Origin: Ephydatia muelleri
Taxonomy: Eukaryota; Porifera; Demospongiae; Spongillida; Spongillidae
Direction: 5' to 3'
Length of the DNA: 64,000 nt
NCBI GenBank assembly: GCA_013339895.1
Contig: JABACO010000001.1
Location: forward strand, 11,456,813-11,520,812
In this document: positions 1 through 18,848 of the stretch, piece after piece
Position numbering within the stretch: position 1 is the first letter of the stretch
How the letters are laid out: every line of letters starts with the position of its first letter
Notes under the pieces: generated by a model
What the model saw: only the letters and a program-made list of their open reading frames with translations
What the model was told of the DNA's origin: nothing
The model's database searches: none
Translations under genes and position numbers: made by a program

Positions 1-208
1 TAGTATCATTATACTTCTCTTGAAGTATAATGATAACGATTACTGAAGCGATCGCGAACCAACACCAAGTCAAAACCGTCAAATCAAATTGCTTCTTATT
101 ACTGCCCCCTCCGCAAGTGCTCAATGAATCCTACTTATTAACCGCTAAACGATGTCTACTAATTCCTACTTGTGGTGTGGTCCGTGCAATTAATGGCGGT
201 TCCCTCCC

Positions 209-247
<39 letters not shown>

Positions 248-301
248 ATCGTTTACACGTATAGCGCACGTAGAAGTCGTGATTTAATAACATAGGTTTT
301 G

Positions 302-334
<33 letters not shown>

Positions 335-1171
335 AATACCCTACTCACCCCCCCCTCCCCCTAAATCCGCCCCTGCATGTCCAGCGGCCCGTACTCCGCC
401 GGACACTCTCCTCCGTGACACATCGCCGGAAGAGGAAGAAGTACCTGACAGCTGGCCATGGAGGGCAGCTAGTTGTAATAAAACATCCATGTTTGCCTAA
501 GAGTAGCTCAGTTGCATGTGCTTGAAAGAATGAAAAGAGAACGAAAGCAATTGCCACAATTCCGTCCGTAACACGTGGTGTGCTGAAATTGGAGCATGTA
601 TTACATAGCAATCCGTGCATGCACACTGAAATAATGAGATTCTGGCATTAAAGGTGTTCGCTATTGCACTTGTCACTCCCACATCAAGCAAAATGCCTGA
701 ACAAGAGAACTGAATGTTAGCAGCTATAGCAAAATCAATTATTCATTTAATCAACACAGAAATCATCACACTTGATTTATTTCCACTTGAAAAATCAACA
801 CTCGATTTTTATATCATTGAAAAATCGTTACGTGATTATTTTTCAATTCAAGTAAATCAAAAATTGATTGCGTTTTGTGGTGTTAGTACATCCAGCTAAT
901 TCTTTCTAAGCGCGTATCGCTACTAAATCATTTATTGAACACCATAATTCATAGTGGGATAGATTTGGACGCAAAGATGTAGAATCAATGAACCGAGTTG
1001 CTATCTCTGGTTGGGTTGATTGTGAACGATCAAAAGTAAAATAGCAACGTACGATGCTTACAGAACTTCAAATGAAATTTTTTCATTATAAGGCAACGTC
1101 ATTCTCCCATCATGTGACAAAAGATGTACCGTATGTTATATTTATACGTATAAGTTCAACCTGAACAAACA
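1..1171. other. Region upstream of FBXL5; poly-C and poly-G tracts
   Basis: No supportable gene. A C homopolymer (about 210-247) and a G homopolymer (about 303-333) lie 55 bases apart and could pair as a hairpin. AT-rich sequence follows to the FBXL5 start. Promoter elements are not recognisable by eye. Confidence 0.6.
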
Positions 1172-8401
<7,230 letters not shown>

Positions 8402-9183
8402 ATGACATCTCCTCCCCCCTTCATCTCCCTCCTTCCTCTCCCCCCTCCCCCCCCCCCCCTGTCTTGCACCCCCTCCAGTGCCACGTGTTGGTTGATTGTA
8501 GTGACTGCTGCTGACTTGACTTGTGATATGTATACCTGTATGTTTCATGTTTGTTTGTTCAGTGGTTTGTATCAAGCACATGTATCGTCCAACCCCTGCC
8601 TCTCCATACCTCTCTTGTCACTCTCATGTTTTGTGCTGTCAGAAATATGATTACTGTGTGATGTAATGCCATTTTGAAGAGGTATCCTAGCCGTAGTTCT
8701 CAGCTGCATGGCGTAAGAAATATATGGCAACTTACACACTGTATGTGCTAGTAAACTATGTACTGCACTTAAGAGTGCAAGACCACATCAGCAGTCTTGT
8801 CTCCACTTCTTCAGTACATCATGGAAGGGTCAGCTATCTGAGCATGCGATTGTAAAGAATAATGCCTTGCAGTTCATTGCAATATTCGGTACAATGCATG
8901 AATTATGAGTGCATGTGTACTTAATTGAGGAGCATTGTACGTACTGCATGGTTGATTTTTAAGAAGCAAAGAATTTCAACACGTTATAGGAATAAAAATT
9001 AGAAACTATCTGGCGTACCAGACAGGCTGCACCTCAAGCTCTACTCAGTATAATATTCTAAAGCAAGCATGATATATTTGTGTGTCAATCCATGCAGCTC
9101 ACAGTCATCATATGCAGATGGAATTTTAAGGCTTGCATGCGCAATTTATGTTTATATGCCAAAGCTGTGCATGTTTGCTTCTG

Positions 9184-9257
<74 letters not shown>

Positions 9258-9357
9258 TCTCTCTCCTCTGCTCTCTCTCTCCGCTCTCTCTCTCCTCTCG
9301 CTCTCTCTCCATCTCTCTCCTCTCTCTCTCTCCTCTCGCTCTCCTCTCTCTCCTCTC

Positions 9358-9407
<50 letters not shown>

Positions 9408-10497
9408 TCTCTACCTCTCTCTCTCTCTCTTCCTCTCTCCTCTCTCTCTCTCTCGTATGTACGTGTATTAGTTCATGCGTGTATGTTTGTTATTTTGCAC
9501 TTCATAGATATAACACAATACTTGTTGTGACAGTATTATATATCTATATAAGAACTACGACAAATTTAAAATCCTTCTGCAGGTTGTGCATGTCGAATTG
9601 CACCGGAACCAACATAACAAGGTCGACTATCATTCGACCAAAGTTCATATGGTGATTTTGCTCATTAATACGCGAGCGCTGTTCCCACTTTGTTGGGCGT
9701 ATTGTGGTGGGCCTTGAACTCATTAACAAGGAGTTACTAGAATTTGATTTCTGCCAGGTCAACCATAATTTTATACGATGGGTCAGGTGCACCTCAAAAT
9801 GTATCGTCACAATCGCATCATTCAGGTGTCAGGCACACGAACAAAGGATATAAGCCTATTACCTAGCCAGGCGTTTATAAGCAACGGAAAATGACGTACT
9901 CGTAGGCTGGAGACAGCAGTAACGCTAAGTTCATATGTCTGGTTTCAAGACCATAACGTGAACGATGCATTCATCAAATAACAATAACTTCACACATGGC
10001 GCGCAGTCTTGACCTTAACGTCAACGTTGAAGCCAGTTGCATACCAATTTGCGCGCAGTTTGTATGATTCTCCCACAAAAGGCGATCAAGAGACTGATGG
10101 GATTGTGGCTCATGACTGCACTTACAAATGGTCATATTCCATAAAGACAAGGAGTATATGAGATTGATAGCTTAGCCACCTGCACTTGTACGTCTTTTAA
10201 GCAATAGAATAGGTCTATAACAAAAGGCAGGTACGTAAAGTGCCATTAGTGCATAGAACGTGTTACGTCTCAATGTTAAGCAGAAATGTGAAATGAAAAA
10301 GTAGTAAACACACACAAACAAAACATGACAGAAGGAGAGAAAAGAATAAATGAACATGCAAAGGGTTATTGTGTTGGAAGGTCCCCAGACGAACTGCTGC
10401 GCTGTACTGGGTGGCAGTCCTTTGAAGTGTTCTGATTCTATCCCGGATAAAATTCTTAGAAGAGAGAAAAAATTTTAAAAGGAAAGAGTACAGATGA
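8402..10497. other. Convergent intergenic region FBXL5-DYRK2
   Basis: No gene seen. It contains the 3' flank of FBXL5, a pyrimidine microsatellite at 9187-9462 and AT-rich unique sequence up to the DYRK2 stop. Open frames here are microsatellite or short chance frames. Confidence 0.6.
9187..9462. repeat. (ct)n-rich microsatellite
   Basis: Long CT dinucleotide run with ctcctctcg-type interruptions. Confidence 0.95.
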
Positions 10498-12383
10498 CTA
10501 TCTGCCCACAATCTTTGGTAGGACTGTTTTGGAGCTTCCTGCTGTCCCCTCCGCAGGGAGCTTCATAGCCGACACCGTGGCCGACACTTTCCCATTGGGC
10601 AGCCCACTCGCCTGGGCAGAGCTGGGCACCGGAGGCTTTGACAACTTTCTGCCCAACACCTCACTGCTGGCCTGCGGTTGAGGGGGCGCAGGTGGGGGGT
10701 GGACCGTGGCCGATGGTTGGGAGGCCGCCCTGCTGCTGCTCCCCTGGGCCCCTGGCGGGAAGCCTACGCCTCAGCCAGCCGTGCCTCAGGGCCTGAGGCG
10801 GGGTCATCCTGACGGCGGGGTCCCACTCCAGACACCGCTGGAGGAAGTCGAGCAGGAGGGGGTCATCGCAGCACTTGAGGGCCTTGCTCAGCTCCTTGCT
10901 CCCGGGAGGTCCCCGTATCTTACCCCTCTTGGAGCGTCCCGACCCGTACTGGACCGTCCCATCCGGATTGGTGGAAACGGTGCAGTACCTAGGGTGGTTG
11001 CGGGAGCTGAAGAAGGTGCGGGTGCGCTTGCAGGCGTCCAGGAGCTTCTGCGGAGGCATGCCCAGGATCTCCATGGTGCAGGCCAGCTGGTCCGCCTCGT
11101 CTTCCCCGGGAAAGAGCGGGTAACCGGTGAGGAGCTCGGCCAGGATGCATCCGAAGCTCCACATGTCGATGGGCATGCCGTACTTCCCGCCCAGGATGAC
11201 CTCCGGGCGCGATAGAAGCGGCTCTGGATGTAGGTGTAGATGCGCTGGTGGTCATAGCAGCTTGAGCCAAAGTCGATCACTTTCAGGCCGCTGCGCCCCG
11301 GCTGCTTGAGCAAGATGTTCTCAGGTTTGAGGTCGCAGTGGATGATCCTGTTGCGGTACAGGGTGTCCAGACACTGGAGAATGGAGTGACCGAATTTGCG
11401 CACAAGTGCGGAACTAAACCCTTGGAATTTGTTCCTCTTGATCAGCTCGTACAGGTTCATGCTCAGGAGCTCAAAGGTGAGGCACACGTGGTTGCGGAAC
11501 GTGAAGTGGTCGATGAGGTGGATGATGTTGTGGGTGCCGTCCGCGTCCTGCTTCCTCAAGTGCTCCAATATCCTTATCTCCTCCACGGCCTGGCGGTGGA
11601 AACGCTTCTCGTTCCTCACAATCTTGAGCGCCACGTGCTGCTGCGTCTTGTGGTCGAACGCCTTGAGAACCTGCCCGAAACTACCCTTCCCCAACACCTT
11701 GATCACCTCGTAGCGATAATGCACGTGATCGCGCGACACGGCCAGGTAGCTCCCGGACTCGTCGTCATAGCCGCCATTGTTGGCGGCCCCGCTCACCCCT
11801 TGACGCTTCTCTTGCTGGCCCGCAAAGTAGACCTGCGGGTAGCCGAGTACCTCCTGCTGCTCAAAGGCCGTCAGCTTGCTGCTGTAGACGCGAAGCGCGA
11901 CCTCGGGGGCGAGGAATTTGGGCTTTTGCGACGAGGAGGCGTGGCCGTGGACCCGCCCGACTCGATCCGTTCGCTGGAAGGTCGCGAGGCCGTGAGGGGG
12001 CGGGTTAGGACCTGCGGGAGTGTCTCGAAAGGATCTGAGAGTTTTTCCTCGGCCTGAGCTCCTGACGACTTGCTGGTTTCGCTACTCGTACCGAACATGG
12101 GTTGCACCTGGACCCCGGCTATGTGCGGGAGAGCATAGGACGAGTGGTTATCGGGAAGGCTGTTGAACTGTGACCCGGTGATAGTGGTGGTGGTGGTGGT
12201 GGTGGTGTGGGGAGGGTTGGGCCGCAGCTGCGGCAGACCCAGGCGAGGTTTGGATCCAAGCGTCCTAATCGCATCTTCGCCGATTTTCGTGTCTTTGTAT
12301 GTTGATCCAGACACCGTTCTGGGCTCTTGAAAGGAATTGCTTCTAGTCAGGGGTTGGCCTGTGTACATCGCCAGATATAGCAT
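10498..12383 (-). CDS. DYRK2: DYRK2-type dual-specificity kinase (three frame breaks)
   Basis: Single long exon. The kinase autophosphorylates on an activation-loop tyrosine during translation and then phosphorylates Ser/Thr. Seen in order: low-complexity N-terminal region from an ATG at 12383 (MLYLAMYTG); NAPA-like segment ([30 protein letters not shown]); glycine loop [14 protein letters not shown] lysine; HCDLKPEN catalytic loop; [16 protein letters not shown] activation loop; [11 protein letters not shown]; tail ending TVLPKIVGR, like vertebrate DYRK2. Reading requires three single-base corrections: one base missing somewhere in about 11888-12060, one C missing at 11205-11207 (ahead of the PEVILGG stretch), and one extra base in about 10740-10785. 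The corrected length is a multiple of three (about 628 residues; human 601). Breaks lie in G/C-rich runs, so sequencing error is likelier than a pseudogene. DYRK4 is the main alternative identity. Confidence 0.88.
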
Positions 12384-12706
12384 ATTTCAGAGCTACGACG
12401 CGACAAAAGGATAGTCGACAGCGATTCGCTACCGATCAGTAAAGTGTAGCTCAATATAGTAAAACACACCCCCTCCAACCGGCGCTTGAATCTGGTTACT
12501 ACTATACTAATACAAAAAAAATGGTTGCGTGAGTGGGATATCCGTTGCTAAGCGACTAGTCATAACACATTCCATGCTCCAATTATCCGCATCGCTCATT
12601 TTAGCGAATCAAAAACAATAACACTAGGCAATTACAAATCAAGAGGAAAAAAAAAAAAAAGAATAAAAGAAAAAACCCTGGCCACACAGTAGGTTGCATA
12701 GCACAC
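12384..12706. other. Short spacer between OTUD5 stop and DYRK2 start
   Basis: About 320 bases separate the OTUD5 stop codon from the DYRK2 ATG on the same strand. It must hold the OTUD5 3' UTR and the DYRK2 5' region. It contains an A-rich run near 12645-12660; no clear TATA box. Confidence 0.5.
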
Positions 12707-13790
12707 TTACAACCCATCTGTCCCCCTGTCCAGTGTCCTTGCATTGTGCTTCAGGCTGTCAATATACTCCTGCTGTGAGGCTGCCAGTACTGCCGCTAGT
12801 ATACGATCATCATCCCACTCTTGCAAACCTTTTAGGGGTTAAAGACAGAAATGAAATGTTTGCTTTGCACCTAATTATTCCTGAAGCCATAAGCAACACA
12901 AGCCCTTTAGTAGGAATAGTAGCCCACAAAACACAACAAGACATGCACACACTTACCAAACGCGGAAGTTGAGGCGTCCAGAAAAGAGCTGTACTCAAAT
13001 GGAAGCTTGTCAAGAACTGCCCCAGACTCAAAATCCGGAGTACGGAGGGGTGTGGTCTGTTGCCGTGATGACATCACCTCTTCCTGCTGTGCTGGTAGAG
13101 ACTGAACTATGTCGTTGCAAGCCTCAGGCAACGGACACTGAGGCGAAGACGGTGGGCTCTTTCTAGAGCCACCATCTCCACTCGGCAGCTCAAGAGCAGG
13201 GCCACAGTGCCTGGCAGAGGACGGAGAACCATTTCTTGAGCCCCCCGGAGAATTGTTAGGGGAATTCCGCAGGGACCCCCGCAGGGAACCTCCCCTGCGT
13301 CTGACCTCACAGGGGGAGCTGTGACGAGACGAGTGTGGGGACCCGTGCAGGGATCCTCTACTGGGGGAGTTGTGTCCGCTGTTTACCCCAGAGGGGAAGG
13401 AAGTGGTGGGAGGCGTGTGAGTGTGGTAGTGTGATCTGGCGGGAGAGCGGGAACGTGCCGGGGAATTGGTACGGGAACAAGCTCCTCCCCTTTGCTTGGT
13501 ACCCTGTGTTTGGCGTCTTCGGAGGTGGGGCCACGGGTGGTGGTGGTGATGATGGGAGGGGGATGGGCCAGGAGAGTGGGAGTGGTCATCGAGGATGTGG
13601 GAGATGAGGGGCGGAGGTGGTGGGAGGAGCCATGGCGGTATTGGAAGCCAGGCCATGGACGAACCCGCACACATGAAGGATAAGGAAGTGAACATGTCTA
13701 CAAGTCAACAGATGAATGTACTGCAATGACACACATACATATATGTACCTACACTGTACATACATGTGCACACACACACGTGCACGCATG

Positions 13791-13821
<31 letters not shown>

Positions 13822-14626
13822 GCGCACACACACACACACACACACACGCACACACACACACACGCACACACGCACACACACGCACACACACACACGCACA
13901 CACACACACACGACACACACACACCACACACACACACACACACCCACACACACACACCTGTACTCCACTCTTGCTGGACGAGGGTCTCTTCTCGCAGTCC
14001 TTGAGCCACTGCAGGTAGGACTCCCTGGCCACAGCATCCTCCACTGCCTCGTACGTGGCTTCCCAGTCCGTGGTCCTCAGCTTGTCCTCTAGCATGGCCT
14101 GATGACATCATTGTACTAACCCTATTGCACAATACACCTGTGCTCTACTTACAGGTCTACCCTTATCCCCCCTCCTGTCACAGCACCCCCCCCCCCCCCC
14201 ACTCCAGCTACAGGCACAGACAAAGCATCTACACAAAGAACAAGGTCCACTGATGGTGAGACGAATGTTGGACTAAACAAAGATGCCAAATGTGTACTCA
14301 GGAGCAGAGCAAATAATCCAATAAATTTAGACACACTTCCCCAGACCCAAAGGTGTGCTCCCTTGGCTTTGGTTATGATTTCTATGGTTCTCCATAGTGA
14401 CTTGGTCAAAACAGCCCACACCCACATGGAGCCACTCCAAGACACTTGGCATCCAATTAGAACCAACAGACCTGCTCAAGGAACACATTCTCAGACTCCC
14501 TTAATGCTCCGTTGATAAGTGTTTTGTCAGCAAGCTACGTGGAATGTTGAGAAGTGGAGAGAGGGGGAGGGTAAGAGAAGTGCACAAAACAAAGCAAAAG
14601 GAAGCAAATTTACACAAGACGACGCA

Positions 14627-14711
<85 letters not shown>

Positions 14712-16588
14712 ACACATACACACATACACAAACACTCACCCCAGGCTTGTGCCCTGCCAGTCCCAGACCCACTCCAATGGTGGCTGTGTGAGGGTCAACC
14801 ACAGAGTTGTAATGGATTCCTCCATGATAACTGAGTCTGATGGGAGCATTGTCCGTCTTGTACACACCAAAGAAGATATTGATGGGCTCTGGAATGCAAA
14901 GCACACCACTCCTGATATCAGCCTGCACAAACATACACCACACAACATACATGTACACACATAACATACATGTACACACATAACATACATGTACACACAT
15001 AACACACACACCAGCCAAAAACATGCTTCAACCTCACTGCATCACAGCCACACCCCTTACAACCGAAACATGGCACGGAGCACAGGCGTGACCCAAGCCA
15101 TAGCACACTACTGTGGCTTCTCTGGCAACACTTCAGTATCTAATCAGCACGTCTTCTTGGCCACACCCCTTGTCCTTGTACAGCACCAGGAGTGTGCAAA
15201 GCGCCCAAACACTACCTTACAACAAGTTGCCACACCTCAGGAACTGGCCAATGAGAGCGCCACATCAAAAGCTAACACTCATCCAGTGCCAAAGGTACAT
15301 GTGTGTATTCCTTGGATCCAGACAATCTTATGCAATACACTGTCAAGCACATAAGTACACGCACATATGCAATGCATATGCATGTGTGCATGTGTGTGTG
15401 CATGTGTGTGTATGTGTGTGTGCATGTGCATGTGTGTGCACAAATATGCTGTTACATGGGACACTATCTTTCGAAGTTGAATTATTGTGATTGCTAAATT
15501 GCGTACAATTAAAGCATGAGTATAAACAGATGACAGGGTTTTTTAGTTACGTAAAGCACACAACAAACACTCCAGTGGCACTCCAAGCTGCAGGTGTCGA
15601 GTGCAATACAAAAGGCGTGCATTAATTGCAAGCGTGTATGCAAATTGGATGATTGTTGGATGATGATGCCATTCTGTTCAGCTCAAAGATGTATGGTGGT
15701 GTGCGATGCATGACACAATCAGGTAACCATGGCAACTGAGGTACTCTAAACAGGGCTGTTCACCACATTCACACTGTTCGCACACCACTGACTCAATACG
15801 GAGCACACCACTGACTCCATTAGGAGCACACCACTGACTCAATACGGAGCACACCACTGACTCCATACGGAGCACGCCACAGAGGCTACAAGTAGATTTC
15901 CACATACAGGTACACACATGTATATTTTACAAGGGGAATTTCACCCTTGTAGTGCACTGGACAGTCCAATGTCAATGTTCCTCCCTCCCTGCACTTACAG
16001 GGCCTCCCCAAAAAAACCCAGACACAGCCCACACACATGTATTTCCATCAGGATGGACATGCACCATGAGCTGTGCTCAGCATTTGTTTCCATAAATGGG
16101 CGTCCTTAAAGTGTGGCCGTGCATGGAGAAAACAGCTTACACTTCACTTGAATGATCTGCTTCCAAAAACCCTGTGACCGAAAACCCTGTGAATGACCAA
16201 CATAGCAACCATGGAGACTGATGGGATGGTTTTGTAAACCCAGCCTTTGTGGTGATGCTTCCTCCATACAAGAGAGTTGTTAGGTGGTACACTTTTACTT
16301 TGTAACTGACACTAGCCTGGAAACACGCAACCCTAAATGAACATGACAGACAGTTCTAAAGGCCATTGGTACCAGGAATCTGCTACAAGTTATAGGACTA
16401 CAGTGTACATGCTGCAGTGCCCATACGTGAGAGCAAACTATCCAATGCAATGGACGAAGTTCACATGTATGCATGTACTGAAACACTTGAGCACTACATG
16501 CATTCTGTACCTGTATGTGCACATGGAAACCTACCCACCCGCCCACCCACACACACACACACACACACACGCACGCACACACACACAC

Positions 16589-16619
<31 letters not shown>

Positions 16620-17011
16620 GTGTGACTTTCTGTTGGTGACAAGTGCTAACACAGAAGGACAACAGGAGAAGTCCTGTTAATTAGAAAACACTTAACAGGT
16701 CACTGCTCTAACACCTCATGGTGTACACACAGACAAACCAACAGGTACAGTACCTGGTCCATACTGGTACAACTCAATGACTCGATTGTACATCTCAGCC
16801 ATGGCCTGCATCTCCAGGTTGTTCCCAAAGCAGTGGTCTGCACGCTTCCGTTTAATGTAGCCTTCAAAGTCCTCCGTGATGAACTGTGAGAAATAGTCTG
16901 CATTCTTCATCTGATGGAGGGGGGGAGGGGGAGGGGGAGGGAGGATCAACATACATGTATATATGTACGCAGATATTTCTTTTACATACCTGTAGCACCA
17001 ACCCACACCAA

Positions 17012-17060
<49 letters not shown>

Positions 17061-18786
17061 ATGTAATCCAGGCAATGATTTCGCACCACAGAGTGCATTT
17101 CCTGGTCCCCATACACCTGATCAGCTGCAAGGACACAAGGCTTTCTATGAATTTGTACACGTATGTGCCAATTGCATGTGTGCCAATAAATGTCATCATC
17201 ACTCACCAACAGCTCTGAATAGACACGCCCCATCCTCCCTCATCCTCTTCAATGTGAAGCCACGCTTCTTCAGACACACTTCAAAGTTGCGTTCCATCTG
17301 TAACCATGCCGACAGATGTAGCACAACACAAAACTGATTAATTGCAGTGAAAATGTTGCTATGGTTTTACTTTACCCACCAACACTACTATTTGCTATAA
17401 TAGAGAAATAATAACTCAAATGCAACTGCTACACAACTACTGATCTTTGTAAAAGATAATGTATGGCCTAGTTCCCAAACCCAAGCTGTGCACATGTAAA
17501 TACAGGTATATGATCAGGCTTTCTTACCCTCCAAAAAAGAAACATTATGTTAAGCACATTGAACGGTTCGACGAGCACTCATTAAGGTAATGCAAGCATC
17601 ACCTTGAAAACAGAGCAACTTATTTCATAAGCCAAAATGAACAGATTTTATCCAGGTGGTTACGGCAAAAACAAAGTGATGATAGTTGAGTAACAGCATT
17701 AATCAAATTTGGCTAAAATTGTTGAACAAAACACATCAAATAAATGTGTGATGATTTGACCTGGAATGACCCTCCCCAAATACCCACACATATGCTTACA
17801 AAGCAGGGGGTCATGTGTCCTAACAATGATCCAATAACCATGCTTGAACTTCCTTGCTCAATTTAAATTTACAGTTAACACCACTGTCCTGACCAGTTCA
17901 ATGGTACGTACTCCATTCAGTAACGTTGTACATGCTGGTACCATGGCCTTAGTACGGCACAGCAATCCTTGACATGTACACTGTATATCTGGTATGAGTT
18001 GCATTTAACAGCTTCATCTACAAGTATGTACAGTAATTGTCATTCACACACATGACCTACGTGCACTCACTCTTCTAAACACCCCCACCCTTAACCCCAC
18101 CCACCTCAGGATCTGCCCTTCGCGGTGCATCATACTCCTCAGAGCTGTTGTAGCCGCTAGCAAAGGGGCTTCCCCCCTCTGTCCTCTTTGAGTAGGGGCT
18201 TCCCCCTCTGCCCTCTTTGAGTAGGGACTTCCCCCCTCTGTCCTCTTGGTCCTGGCTGGAGTGACAGAGGTAGGAGGAGGGTGGTAGCCCCTCTTGGCCA
18301 CGGCAAAGCCGGAGCTGTTCTCTCCATCATCACCGTCATCATCGCACGAGTCATAGTGGCCTGTTGTGTAGGGGATGTTACATCATGATGGTACCATGCT
18401 TGCACATAACATCACCCCACGGATATGAACCAAAATGTGGAAGTGTAAGCGAAATGAATTTATACTACAGTGAGCCTTATACTACAGGTCCACATCGTTG
18501 TGTTTGGTTACACACATGTCCATGCACTGCACATGTGAGTGTTCTATTACAGCTTCTGGAACTTACATACAGGTACATGCACATGTGAGTGTTCTATTAC
18601 AGCTTCTGGGAACTTACATACAGGTACATGCCTATGCACTGCACAGCTTCAAGAACTATTATGAATGTGGATACAACCTGAACTATAGAACATGATGCAT
18701 CACATACAAATTCATCTGTACAGACAGTATTTGAATTGTGTGGGCACATCAATCAAGCCACAAAATACACATACATGTACACGTGT

Positions 18787-18848
<62 letters not shown>

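Noticed and set aside
10706..12057. Plus-strand frames opposite DYRK2
   Set aside because: GC-rich antisense shadows of the kinase exon.
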